64,000 bases of DNA from JAJEFO01 sp009843725 (GTDB lineage: Bacteria; Pseudomonadota; Alphaproteobacteria; Rhodobacterales; Rhodobacteraceae). The notes below the pieces were generated by a model. That model searched no databases and was not told the origin of the DNA. It saw only the letters and a list, made by a program, of their open reading frames with translations. The position numbers and the translations under genes were made by a program. This document shows positions 52,648-61,504 of this stretch, one piece after another. The stretch spans positions 1,488,001 to 1,552,000 of the forward strand of contig CBDEUJ010000005.1 in assembly GCA_965243215.1 (NCBI GenBank), read 5' to 3'. Within the stretch, counting starts at the first letter, position 1. Each line of letters starts with the position of its first letter.

Positions 52648-54417
52648 ATGCGCATTGATCGATCGCGGCCGGCCGTGCGAACCGGATTGAAATTCGCCTC
52701 CCGGATCGCCCTGATCGTCGCTCTCGGCATTGCGTCCGGAACCCTGGCATCACTGGCCGCGGTGGGTTTCGTGGAGCTGGTTGCCGTCCTGAATGAATGG
52801 TTCCTGATTTCGCCGCGCAGCCGTTTCATCGTGGACAACGAACCGCTGCTGCTTGTCGCGACGGTCGGCGTTCCGGCCGCGGGCGGGCTTGTCGTCGGAC
52901 TCATCCACAGGGCTGTCCCCGGCGGGCGTTCGCATGGCCCTGCCGACATCATCCAGTCCGTCCAGACGATGGACGGCCGAATTCCCGTCCGGACCGGTTT
53001 CCTGTCTGCGGCAGCCAGCATCGTGTCCCTCGGTGCCGGAGCATCAGTGGGCCAGTATGGGCCGCTTGCGCATCTCGGGGCGACACTGGGTTCTCTCGTG
53101 GCCCGTGTCAATCGGGACAATCGGTGGATGGCGACCGTCGGGGTGGGTTGTGGCGTTGCCGCCGTGATTTCAACCGCATTCAACGCACCCATTGCAGGGA
53201 TCATCTTTGCGCATGAGGTCATACTCCGACATTATTCGCTGCGTGCATTCGCTCCAATTACCATCGCGGCCACGATGGGGCATGTCATGGCCAACGTCGT
53301 CTTCAAGCGACCTCCGCTGTTTCGGGTAGAGGCCATCACGGTGAGTTTTGCGCCTGAGTTCCTGGGGTTCATCCTCGTCGGAATGGCGGGTTCTCTCATT
53401 GCGGTGATCTACATGCATGCCATCTTGCAGGCGAACCGGATCTCCCGACAGCTGCCCGTTGCGGAGTGCCTCAAGCCCATGTTCGCCGGGGCCTTGCTGG
53501 GACTGACCGCAATCTGGCTGCCCGACATTCTCGGCATCGGAAAGGAAACACTTCGCTTCGCCATCATCGATCATGCGTTTGTTCCGGGAGAGTTGGCGTT
53601 TCTCCTGGTTGCCAAGATCCTGGCAACCGCCCTGTGCATCGGGTTCGGGTTTGCGGGCGGTGTCTTCAGCCCGGCATTGCTCATTGGAATCCTGTTCGGG
53701 GCGCTGGCGGGAAACGGTGCGGAACTGGCATTCGGTGATCTGCGTTCCGACCTTGCCATCTACGCGATTTGCGGCATGGTCTCGGTGACAAGCGCGGTGA
53801 TCGGGGCTCCACTCACGACGATCCTGATCGTATTTGAACTGACGCGAAACTACGATCTTGCGACGGCTGCAATGGTCAGCGTGGTCGTCTCGAACATGGT
53901 TTCATACCGGTTGTTCGGCCGATCCCTGTTTGATGTTCAGCTCGGGATGCGTGGATTCGACCTCTCCGTCGGCCGCGACAAGGCCATGCTCGACCGCCGT
54001 TTCATCGAGTGTTACGTGACTCAGGACTACACCGGATTCGCGCCTGACGTGTCGCTTGCCGAGGCGGAATCGCATCTTCTTCAGACAAGGAGGCACGAGG
54101 GATACGTGGTCGACGCCGACGGAGCCTATCTCGGGACCGTGAGACTCGGCGACCTTGTCGCCCGAAGGCAGGATGGTGGCATTGAACCCGGCGCAACCGT
54201 CGCCCGAGTCGCTCAACCCGAGCCCCTGATCCTGGCGGCAAAGACGTCCGTTTGGCAGGCAATGGCGGAGATGGGAGACTTTGTCGGAGAGAGCATCCCG
54301 GTTCTTGAGGACTTCGATAACAGACGCATGTTGGGAGTGGTGTTCGAGGCGAGCATCGTCAAGGCCTATCTCGACACGCTGAAGGACATTCGCCACGAGG
54401 AGAACGCGGGTGCCTGA
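52648..54417 (+). CDS. ClC-family chloride channel/transporter with CBS domains
   Basis: The 589-residue protein has about ten membrane helices (about 20-430) and C-terminal CBS-like regions (about 455-580). Family motifs are GAGASVGQYGPLAHLG (about 129-144), GFAGGVFSPALLIG and SAVIGAPLTTILIVFE. In the second motif the external gating Glu of GREGP is replaced by Tyr (GQYGP, residues 135-139), so Cl-/H+ exchange by the usual mechanism is not expected; a channel-like or other anion function is more likely. It overlaps the following binding-protein gene by 8 nt. Confidence 0.85.
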   Translation: MRIDRSRPAVRTGLKFASRIALIVALGIASGTLASLAAVGFVELVAVLNEWFLISPRSRFIVDNEPLLLVATVGVPAAGGLVVGLIHRAVPGGRSHGPADIIQSVQTMDGRIPVRTGFLSAAASIVSLGAGASVGQYGPLAHLGATLGSLVARVNRDNRWMATVGVGCGVAAVISTAFNAPIAGIIFAHEVILRHYSLRAFAPITIAATMGHVMANVVFKRPPLFRVEAITVSFAPEFLGFILVGMAGSLIAVIYMHAILQANRISRQLPVAECLKPMFAGALLGLTAIWLPDILGIGKETLRFAIIDHAFVPGELAFLLVAKILATALCIGFGFAGGVFSPALLIGILFGALAGNGAELAFGDLRSDLAIYAICGMVSVTSAVIGAPLTTILIVFELTRNYDLATAAMVSVVVSNMVSYRLFGRSLFDVQLGMRGFDLSVGRDKAMLDRRFIECYVTQDYTGFAPDVSLAEAESHLLQTRRHEGYVVDADGAYLGTVRLGDLVARRQDGGIEPGATVARVAQPEPLILAAKTSVWQAMAEMGDFVGESIPVLEDFDNRRMLGVVFEASIVKAYLDTLKDIRHEENAGA

Positions 54418-55558
54418 CCTCCTGAAGGTTGCAAGGCAGATGCAGTCCGGTCCGGTTCGGGCCGCGATTCCAGCACTCTGCATTGTCATGTCTTGGCCGA
54501 ATGCGGAAGCCGGCCCGTCGGCTGACGAGTCCACCGGACGTGCCATCACCGTGGCGACTTGGGGCGGCCCCTATCAATACAGCCAGGAAAAGGCGTATTT
54601 CGAGCCGTTCACGAAGATGTCCGGGATCGACATAAACATAGACAGGTACGACGGAGGGCTTGCGGAACTTCGCCGTCAAGTTGGCAGCGGCGAGACGAAC
54701 GGGTGGGACCTTGTCGACATGACCATGGCCGACAATCGTGCTGCCTGCAAGCAAGGGCTGCTTGAGCGGATCGATCACGGGATTCTTCTCCCCGCTCCCG
54801 ATGGAACGCAGGCCGAACAGGACTTCATTGACGGTGCATTGACCGAGTGCGGAGTCTCGCAGATCGTCTATGCCATGATCATTGCCTACAATCGCGATGC
54901 ATTTCCTGGCGACCGACCGACCCGGATCGAGGATCTCTTCGATCTGGAGCGGTTCCCCGGGGCGCGGAGCCTGCAGAAGGGTCCCGAAGCGAACCTGGAA
55001 TGGGCGCTCAGATCATACGGGGTGCCACGCGAAGACCTTTACCAGTCGTTGAGCACGAGGCGGGGACTGTGGCTTGCCTTCGAGAGGCTGGAAGACATTC
55101 GGGAGCATGTGCGGTGGTGGACTTCGGTGAGCACGCCGATGAAGCTGCTTGTGAGCGGCGAAGTGACAATGGCGTCGGCATACAACGGAAGAGCATTCGA
55201 TGCCGCGGTCATTCAGGGCCACCCGGTCGAGATCATCTGGGACGCCCAGATCTACGAACTCGGGGCGTGGGGAATTCCCAAGGGAACGCGGAATCTCGAC
55301 GAGGCTCTGGAGTTCATCCGGTTCGCAACCGGCACGCAACCGCTCGCGGACCAGACGAAGTACATCCCCTACGGTCCGGCGCGACGGTCGTCGATGAAAC
55401 TCGTGTCGACCCACGCCGAGACTGGCGTAGACATCCGCCAGCACCTTCCGACCTATCCAGTGCACTTTGGCACCGCGATCCTGAAGGACACCGAGTGGTA
55501 TGCCAGTCTCCATGACCGGATCAAGGTCCGTTTCGACAGGTGGTTGACCCGACGGTGA
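54410..55558 (+). CDS. Extracellular solute-binding protein, PotD/spermidine-like
   Basis: GTG 54410 overlaps the ClC stop, so the two are translationally coupled. A hydrophobic start (VRAAIPALCIVMSWPNAEA) may be a signal peptide. The mature part has TVATWGGPYQYSQEKAYFEP, 'GWDLVDMTMADNRAACKQGL', RSYGVPREDLY and 'SGEVTMASAYNGRAFDA', as in polyamine-type (family 1) binding proteins. No permease or ATPase lies nearby. It may work with a transporter elsewhere or act as a sensor partner of the ClC protein. Confidence 0.75.
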   Translation: MPDLLKVARQMQSGPVRAAIPALCIVMSWPNAEAGPSADESTGRAITVATWGGPYQYSQEKAYFEPFTKMSGIDINIDRYDGGLAELRRQVGSGETNGWDLVDMTMADNRAACKQGLLERIDHGILLPAPDGTQAEQDFIDGALTECGVSQIVYAMIIAYNRDAFPGDRPTRIEDLFDLERFPGARSLQKGPEANLEWALRSYGVPREDLYQSLSTRRGLWLAFERLEDIREHVRWWTSVSTPMKLLVSGEVTMASAYNGRAFDAAVIQGHPVEIIWDAQIYELGAWGIPKGTRNLDEALEFIRFATGTQPLADQTKYIPYGPARRSSMKLVSTHAETGVDIRQHLPTYPVHFGTAILKDTEWYASLHDRIKVRFDRWLTRR

Positions 55559-55685
55559 TTCTGGTGACCTGAGCCGCGTTCCGTACCGGGTGATGCGCAG
55601 CAGGTGCGGCATGGCGAGCGCCTGAATGGCCGTTTTCGCGTGGTTCATCTCTTCTTTCGGCGCATTGAGGCGTTCCCTTCGCCCG

Positions 55686-56831
55686 TCAGTGTTCCGCAAT
55701 CGGCTCGGAGGTGGCCGGGGGTCGCGATGCGGGCGGAGGATTTCGGAGCAGGTCGCGAATTTCCTGGCGCATGGCCGCGATGGAGACATCCGGCGTTCCG
55801 GAGAGCTCGTCAGCCAATTCCTGGAGAGGCCAGTGTACAGAAGCAGCTTGCCGGGGAAACTGAAGACCCACGTGATCAATCGCGTGCCTGTCTTCGTAAT
55901 CCAGCAGGACGTAGCCGAGCAGTTGATAGAGCCAGGTCCCCTCGGCCCTCTTCTTCAATGTTGTCTTGAGATCCCAAAGGCATCCGTTGACAACGAGATC
56001 GCCATCGGCACCGCCAACATCCCGTGAGCCTTCGAATTCCGGGTTCAGGACGGCTTCCGTTCCGTGCCAGTCCGCATGACGATGCCTGAACGAGATGGCG
56101 AGCTCTGCCACATCATCGGCCCATGGCTGTGGAACCGCGCCCAACAGGCCTTCGGCATCGCCGGGCACGTTGACCTCCAGAAACTCCGGGAGTTGCGCCC
56201 TGCCGCTGCGGCGGATGGATTCGAACACCGCCAGGATCAGGCAGCATCGGGCAAGGCGGCGCTCTTCCGAAGGCGAGAGCGGCCGAGCGTGCGCCCCGAG
56301 TGCGGTGACGGTCTCGTCCAGAAGGTCGAAGAATTCAAGAATGCACGCCGATTTCAGTTTCCTTGTTTCAAGATTCCGGTGCAGGGCATCCGCCATCACG
56401 CAAGCGAGCGAGAATGAGGGACCGCTGTCCGGGGCCGCGTCGGACTCTTTCCAGATCGTGACGTCGCCGTCTTCGGTCTCCTCGTCGCTGAGATGTTGCC
56501 AGTTCGCTGTTCCACTCGGGGCGTCCCCGAACGGTGTGACCGCAAAACCGGGAAACCTGGAGGGAGAGGCGCGCAGCAAGCTGATGAAATCGTCGAGTCG
56601 TGCAACCATCCATGCTCCGTCTCGCGCCAATCTCAAATTTCCTGACGGGAAGTGCGCGAAGTGGAGCCGGATGCGATAGTCAATCGCGTGCCCGATCAGG
56701 CCAAGGACCCAAGAAGACGTGTCGGCCTCAAGACAGCAAATTGGAGGGTTGCTGGCCAGCCGCTCCCCGATCTGGGCAAGAATGCGGCGGTTCCTGTGAC
56801 CGGGAAACGCTCTCCTCAGGTATTCACCCAT
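55686..56831 (-). CDS. Predicted PD-(D/E)XK-fold protein, possible defence nuclease
   Basis: ATG 56831 is preferred to 56870, because the extra residues come from repeat-like DNA. The 381-residue protein has a long helical N-terminal part and, near residues 275-345, GGADGDLVVNGCLWDLKTT followed by WLYQLLGYVLLDYEDRHAI. An Asp, then DxK, then a QLxGYxLL helix is the usual layout of PD-(D/E)XK nucleases. No close family was recognised. It lies next to an AbiE locus in an island of defence-type genes. Confidence 0.6.
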   Translation of the reverse strand: MGEYLRRAFPGHRNRRILAQIGERLASNPPICCLEADTSSWVLGLIGHAIDYRIRLHFAHFPSGNLRLARDGAWMVARLDDFISLLRASPSRFPGFAVTPFGDAPSGTANWQHLSDEETEDGDVTIWKESDAAPDSGPSFSLACVMADALHRNLETRKLKSACILEFFDLLDETVTALGAHARPLSPSEERRLARCCLILAVFESIRRSGRAQLPEFLEVNVPGDAEGLLGAVPQPWADDVAELAISFRHRHADWHGTEAVLNPEFEGSRDVGGADGDLVVNGCLWDLKTTLKKRAEGTWLYQLLGYVLLDYEDRHAIDHVGLQFPRQAASVHWPLQELADELSGTPDVSIAAMRQEIRDLLRNPPPASRPPATSEPIAEH

Positions 56832-56871
56832 TGGTGACTTCGGATTCCTGACTTCCGATTTCAGAGACACC

Positions 56872-57096
56872 TCAAGCCTCCCATGGTCTCATTCGGACAC
56901 GCTTGCGGCCGCCGGTTCCGGACGGAACCCGACCGTGGGACCGGGGTCCAGGTTTCCACGCGGACAGGAATACCTCCCTGACGGCGTCGGTGAACAGCGC
57001 CCATAGCGCCATGGCATCCCGCCGCGCGCCGCTCGGCTCCGGAACGGCGGGATCCAGATGTCTGTCGATCTCGGCAAAAATTGCCTTCACCGCCAT
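56872..57096 (-). CDS. Small AbiE-linked protein (74 aa)
   Basis: The ATG at 57096 overlaps the end of the nucleotidyltransferase gene by 10 nt. The start MAVKAIFAEIDRHLDPAVPE is repeated in a near-identical form at 63364, in a duplicated fragment, which supports it as a true coding unit. The second half differs between copies. Function is unknown. Confidence 0.45.
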   Translation of the reverse strand: MAVKAIFAEIDRHLDPAVPEPSGARRDAMALWALFTDAVREVFLSAWKPGPRSHGRVPSGTGGRKRVRMRPWEA

Positions 57097-57315
57097 GCCG
57101 CCTCCGATGCGATCCGAACCAGGAATCGCTCCATCACGCTGTTGACCTCCCGCTGTCTCAACAACCGGGCCTCGCGTCGCTCAGCCTCGTCGCCCTCGCC
57201 CAGTTCGAACCGGGCCACGGCTACCGGACCATCCTTCCGATGCCCCTCGACCTCGTCCTCCGCGGCAAAACGATTGCGGAGAATGGACAAGTCATCGCGG
57301 ACCACTGCGCCGTGC
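57008..57315. repeat. Duplicated AbiE segment, copy 1
   Basis: This 308-bp stretch, covering the 3' end of the nucleotidyltransferase gene and the start of the small gene, is repeated with roughly 90% identity at 63276-63579 in the same orientation. Confidence 0.85.
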
Positions 57316-57999
57316 ACGCCCTCCAAGGCCTCGCGGAACATCTGCGCAGCGCCATCAAGACCCTCCTCCGCGTGTTCAATGCAATTGACCAGGTCATGGG
57401 CGTCCTTCCGCTCGAAGCGCTGGTCGAACGCGAAAGTCTTCAGGAAGGTGAAGCTCACCAGATCGGCACGTCTCACTTCTTCGACGGCGACTCCCGCATC
57501 GCCAAGCAGCTCTGCACGGATCTCTGCAACCTTGTGCAGGTCGACAACGATGGACGAGTGCGGGATATTGAGCGCGGAGATGCTCCCTTCCGCGGGCAGC
57601 GCCTCGACCCTGCCGCTGGCAATCTCCGGCGCGTCCGCGAGCAGCTCGATCACCATCAGCGCCGTTTTCTGTCCGGGTCTGCCACCGCCATGAAAGCTTC
57701 TGGCCTTTTTCGTTGGTCGACCTCTCGAAGTTCATCGCTCGCAGGTTCTCCTCGAGCGTGCGGTAGCCCGCGGCATCGGCCAGAATCTGCAGGTCGAAGA
57801 CAATGTCCACGTCCAGCGTGCCGGCGTGCGCCGGCACTTCCGGCGGCCGCGCCGCCGCCAGGTATCTTGGAGTCAGGCCGCCCACCAGGAACACCGACTT
57901 CTTCCATGGGCCCAGTCCGCGCAGCAGGGTCACGAGCACGCGCTCGCACTCGACCGTGTAATCGTCGCTGTAGCCTTCGCAGGTCGCGGGCTTCGCCAT
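57087..57999 (-). pseudogene. AbiEii-like nucleotidyltransferase, frameshifted
   Basis: The first frame from ATG 57999 gives KKSVFLVGGLTPRYL and HAGTLDVDIVFDL, the GG and DxD-type nucleotidyltransferase motif of AbiEii/type IV toxins. At about 57660-57690 the frame changes by one nucleotide, after 'KLSWRWQTRT'. The continuation (MVIELLADAPE, NIPHSSIVVDLHKV, LVSFTFLKTFAFDQRFERKD, AHDLVNCIEH) completes the family. The start overlaps the antitoxin-type gene stop (TGATG). The toxin is therefore probably inactive unless the break is a sequencing error or a recoding site. Confidence 0.75.
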
Positions 58000-59111
58000 C
58001 AGAAACCAATCCTTTCCTGGCGCAGATGTTTCGCCAATTCCGTGGCGCGGCCCTCGCTGCGCATCAGGTCAAGGTAGACCTGCACGGCACTCGCCAGCCA
58101 GATCCCGTTCATGGACTCGCGAAACAGCAACTCGCCCGGCGACTTGACTTCGATGATCGCAAGGTTCGCGCCCTGCTCGACGCTTCGAGCGTCCAGTGCG
58201 CCGAGAGCCTTGTCTGCGGCCGGGCCGCCCGGCAACCGGCAACGCACCTGGGAGACGGTGCTCGTAAACGGCGCGTAACGCTGCCCTGCCGCCTCGTGGG
58301 TGATCGCGTACTCGGCCTTGCTCGCGGCGCAGGCCTCGGCGAACTTCTCCACCGGCCCTTCCCCGCGCGTCGCTGGCACGAAGTAGCGCCGCATGGACGG
58401 CGGTGGCATCACTGCCTGCTGCTTCACCCAGGCATCCAGCAACGCGCCCGGCTCTTGCAGATGGCGTTCCTTTCCTGGCCCCTCCCCGCGCGACACCAAC
58501 CATTCAAATCTCTCCAGTTCGGTCAGCACCTGCGAAGCGGTCGCGGGCGATACCTGGGCCTGGTTGGCGATGTCCTTCACTCCGAACCACTCGCGATCCC
58601 GTTGCAGGACCGCGTGCAACACTTGCGCACGACGCCCCGAAAACAAGGAACGGATCGACCGTGACAGGCCTTTCGGTGGCGGCTTGTCCACGTAGACGTA
58701 GATGTTGCCGGCGGACAGGAACAGGCTGCCGCCGCTGTCGTAGTAGCCAACCCGCTCGTTCCTCAGCAGTTCCTTGGCGCCAGGCGAAATCGATCGGGCG
58801 ATCAGGATGAACGCCGCTTCCCGTTGCTCCCCCGGATGCCGCGATCCCGGCGCGGAGTCGCGGAGCTGCCAAAGTGCCTGCCGCACGTCACGAGGATATA
58901 CCTCCTTCTTCATTTCGATCAGCAAGGTGACCGCTTGCCCGCCCACCCGGAGGTCAATCTGGGCGTCATGTCCTTGACCGGGGCTGTTCAGCTGTTCCGC
59001 GCCACTGAACTCCGCCTGCACCTCCGGAAGGTCCCGCAAGGCTTCCATGAACCCTTCAAGCAGCTGCCCATCCATCATCGCCGACCCAAGCATCAGAATT
59101 CTTGCCCACAT
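57999..59111 (-). CDS. AbiEi-like antitoxin/transcriptional regulator
   Basis: The 370-residue protein begins with a nuclease-like beta region (HDAQIDLRVGGQAVTLLIEM), continues with a winged-helix domain at about 150-215 (VKDIANQAQVSPATASQVLT) and a C-terminal domain (about 235-370; ANLAIIEVKSPGELLFRES). This composition is that of type IV AbiEi antitoxins that both repress the operon and neutralise the nucleotidyltransferase. Two palindromes flank the promoter. The first ATG (59111) lies inside one palindrome; MLGSAMMDG a few codons later could be the real start. Confidence 0.75.
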   Translation of the reverse strand: MWARILMLGSAMMDGQLLEGFMEALRDLPEVQAEFSGAEQLNSPGQGHDAQIDLRVGGQAVTLLIEMKKEVYPRDVRQALWQLRDSAPGSRHPGEQREAAFILIARSISPGAKELLRNERVGYYDSGGSLFLSAGNIYVYVDKPPPKGLSRSIRSLFSGRRAQVLHAVLQRDREWFGVKDIANQAQVSPATASQVLTELERFEWLVSRGEGPGKERHLQEPGALLDAWVKQQAVMPPPSMRRYFVPATRGEGPVEKFAEACAASKAEYAITHEAAGQRYAPFTSTVSQVRCRLPGGPAADKALGALDARSVEQGANLAIIEVKSPGELLFRESMNGIWLASAVQVYLDLMRSEGRATELAKHLRQERIGF

Positions 59112-59179
59112 TGCTGCCCAGCAAATATGGGAGCTTTATCGAATGTTTGAGAGAATGGCAATATTTGCTGTTCAGCAAA
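59111..59179 (-). promoter_or_regulatory. AbiE promoter with two palindromic operators
   Basis: Palindrome 1 is TTGCTG-CC-CAGCAA (59111-59124), and palindrome 2 is TTTGCTG-TT-CAGCAAA (59164-59179). Between them, on the minus strand, TTGCCA (59161-59156) and TAAAGC (59138-59133) are 17 bp apart. Paired inverted repeats around the promoter are known for AbiEi autorepression, so this arrangement fits. Confidence 0.65.
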
Positions 59180-59187
59180 CTTCCCAT

Positions 59188-59466
59188 GTGGCCGCCGGAC
59201 TTTGACGCGGGGCACCTGTCGCGCATCCTGGTCTGCGTTCGGGCCGCGCCATGATCCTGACCGGGGAGAGGATCCGGGTCTGGCTGGCGACCCGCCCCGT
59301 CGACTTTGGCAAGGGACGTGACGGGCTGTCGGCGATGGTGCAGACGGTGCTGGGCCACGACCCCCATAGCGGCGCGGTCTTCGTCTTCCGCTCCAAGCGG
59401 GGCGACAGGATGAAGATCCTGGTCTGGGACCGACCTGGCTGGTGATAGTCTACAAGCGCCTGGAGC
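59188..59466 (+). mobile_element. IS66-family remnant
   Basis: The end of a TnpA-like protein (DFDAGHLSRILVCVRAAP, stop 59252-59254) overlaps the start of TnpB (59251, RVWLATRPVDFGKGRDGLSA, VFVFRSKRGDRMKILVWDR). TnpB loses its frame at about 59440, where VIVYKRLERE continues in another frame, and stops at the 42-bp palindrome. TnpC is absent. The element is inactive. Confidence 0.8.
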
Positions 59467-59508
59467 GAGAGCACCGCCTATCTCGTGCACGAGATAGGCG
59501 GTGCTCTC
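59467..59508. repeat. Perfect 42-bp palindrome
   Basis: The two 21-nt halves, 59467-59487 and 59488-59508, are exact reverse complements without a spacer. It lies where the IS66 reading frame ends. Confidence 0.95.
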
Positions 59509-59887
59509 CGGACAGCGGTTGTATTCCGCGAGATGCAAATGACGGAAATGAGCTGGGAGAACGACGAGTTCTTCGACCGTGACAACCTTCCGAAGGTTGG
59601 CCAAGCCGATGACCGTCGAGCGTTCGGGAAGACATGCGCGTCCCGATCCGTTGCGGGCACGCTGTCTGGGCGGCGGCCATCCTACTTGCTGAGCCTGGGC
59701 CGCGGGTTGGCCCGATCAGTTGCGACTATCTTGCGAGTCCTGGGACACGACCGATAGCCCTCCGCCGACGCAGCAAGGCCGGCGGGCGATTCTGGCCCGA
59801 CCCGCCGTTCCTGGCCCACTCGCCTGCGTTCATGTCATTCTAGTCAGGAGAAGAGGCCTGAGCGCTGCGCAGCAAAGCAGCGAGTGC
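59509..59887. other. Intergenic region after the IS66 remnant
   Basis: No supported gene is seen. The sequence may hold further insertion-sequence debris. Confidence 0.35.
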
Positions 59888-60712
59888 CTAACGGTATTCT
59901 TTGCGCTCGGGTTCAGTCAGGTCGCGGCCCAAGTGGTTGCGGAGGCGACCAAGTGTTGGGCGGTCAATGTCCGAATGGATGCGGTTCGTGTGTGCATCGA
60001 GATATTGAACGTGCCTTTCGAGATCAGAAGGAGTCAGTCTTCCAACCAGTTCATTCACCGTGTCGGTTGCGATCTGCTTGAACTTGCCGGACGTCGAAGA
60101 TGGCAGGCTCGTGAGCGAATTGTCAGATTCCGCGATCAAGGCGGACGTTCGTAGCTGAAAGTCCGCAACATCGGCGCACTCCATCCATTTGCTGATGATG
60201 CTTTCGTCCCATTCGTGGCAAGTGTCGGCCTCCATCATCAGGCTCACTGACTGAGAGCCCCTGGCCGGCTTGATGCCGAGCAGGTGGACCCGAACGCCGA
60301 ATGTCTGGGCGACCTGGACGCCGATCTTGATGTCCTCGTCACCAGAAAGGATCAGGGCGTCCGCGATCGCGCTGTTGCGTGCGAGCTCGATCAAGTCCGT
60401 GACGATCAAGGAATCAACGCCCTTCTGCTGGCCGCTACTGTTCACCAAGCCGAGACGCAGCTTGGCATTCCGGGACTGGCCGATTACGTCCTGCTCCAAG
60501 GTCGGAGTGTTGCCCCTGAGCATGCCGTCGTACCAGTAAATCCGAAGGAGACGACAATCGGCGGCGACGACCCGCGCGAGGTCTGCCAGCTGTTCAAGAA
60601 CGTCCGGCACCTTGAGACTTATGGACTCTCTGCCCGCCTTTTTCCCTATGAGAAGCTTGGAGCCCTGAGCATACAGGTAGCCAGCGTCCACGAAGACAGC
60701 AATCTGTGGCAT
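59888..60712 (-). CDS. NYN-domain (PIN-like) protein, LabA/DUF88 type
   Basis: ATG 60712 is preferred over a GTG at 60745, since the domain begins right there (MPQIAVFVDAGYLYAQGSKL). The pattern continues with LLRIYWYDGMLRGNTPTLEQ, 'GQQKGVDSLIVTDLIELARN' and 'DALILSGDEDIKIGVQVAQ', giving the acidic active-site residues of NYN ribonucleases. A C-terminal helical extension of about 90 residues (from about 185) has no known family. It lies alone in a defence-like island. Confidence 0.8.
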   Translation of the reverse strand: MPQIAVFVDAGYLYAQGSKLLIGKKAGRESISLKVPDVLEQLADLARVVAADCRLLRIYWYDGMLRGNTPTLEQDVIGQSRNAKLRLGLVNSSGQQKGVDSLIVTDLIELARNSAIADALILSGDEDIKIGVQVAQTFGVRVHLLGIKPARGSQSVSLMMEADTCHEWDESIISKWMECADVADFQLRTSALIAESDNSLTSLPSSTSGKFKQIATDTVNELVGRLTPSDLERHVQYLDAHTNRIHSDIDRPTLGRLRNHLGRDLTEPERKEYR

Positions 60713-60803
60713 GCGTGTGTCACTCAACAAAAAGTAATGGGGCACCCGAGGATGCCCCTAGATAGGCGTTGGCGACACCTTCTATATATGTCCCAACAAT
60801 TGA

Positions 60804-60832
60804 AACGTAGGTCGACTGTCGCGAATAGTCAA
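60804..60832 (-). promoter_or_regulatory. Candidate promoter of the second NYN gene
   Basis: On the minus strand TTGACT (60832-60827) and TACGTT (60809-60804) are 17 bp apart, about 95 bp upstream of the start. Confidence 0.4.
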
Positions 60833-60986
60833 GCGATGATGCCAGCCGTGTCGATGTCAGCTGCCGCCGCCAAGGTGACAGACGATCACTGACCGCGCGT
60901 GCTTAGAGCTTGGCCATTTCTTGCAACAGAACCAGCGGGTGTTGCCGGTCCGTTCCTCCTTGGCGTGGTTCAGAGTGCAAACTATC

Positions 60987-61010
60987 CGAAACGGGAACAT
61001 TCCCGTTTCG
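60987..61010. repeat. Inverted repeat next to the small mobile element
   Basis: CGAAACGGGAA, a 2-nt centre CA, and TTCCCGTTTCG form an 11-bp perfect stem just outside the left terminal repeat. It could be a regulator site or the insertion target. Confidence 0.5.
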
Positions 61011-61014
61011 CATG

Positions 61015-61100
61015 TAATGGGAACCAAATTGATATGGGAACCCGGTGTCTCAAATGCCTATCATGACACGCCAATTGCCGTGATCAGGTTCACATAAATT
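61015..61100. repeat. Left terminal inverted repeat
   Basis: It contains GGAACCCGGTGTCTCAA and CACGCCAATTGCCGTGATCA, both repeated in reverse at the right end. Confidence 0.85.
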
Positions 61101-61105
61101 CGGGC

Positions 61106-61480
61106 TCAGACGCTTGCAAGCATCGCGGTCAGTTCGTCCTTCACTCTCGTGAAGCGTCCCTTGCCGAAACCTGGCAAACGCCGCTCCGAGAGAGCGCCCA
61201 GCGTCTCGGCAGGACCCGCGCGAAGATACATCCCCGTGGTTTGGAGGCTCTGGTGCCCCAGCCACCAAGGAGGCGGATGTCGAGACCCAGCCCGCTGGCT
61301 GCCAGCCAGACCGCAATGCGCCTTGCCGTGACGGTCACTGTGCCGATCTTCCTGTCCGAAGGGGCAAGGCCTTCCAGATGCTCCACGTGGTGCCGGACAA
61401 CGGGAATTTCGCTCCGAAACCTCGTCGGGCAATGGCGGCCTGAGTTCTTTCGATGACGTAATCTGTCTCCCGTCAGTGTC
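61106..61480 (-). pseudogene. Tyrosine recombinase/integrase C-terminal remnant
   Basis: The last frame on the minus strand reads WLGHQSLQTTGMYLRAGPAE, then KGRFTRVKDELTAMLASV and a stop at 61106. The LGHxSLxTTxxYL motif with the active-site Tyr is that of tyrosine recombinases. The preceding part lies in another frame (VTARRIAVWLAASGLGLDIR), so a frameshift near 61275 and loss of the N-terminal half make it inactive. It is enclosed by the inverted repeats. Confidence 0.65.
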
Positions 61481-61504
61481 AAAACGGAGAGAAGTGGGGC
61501 AGAG

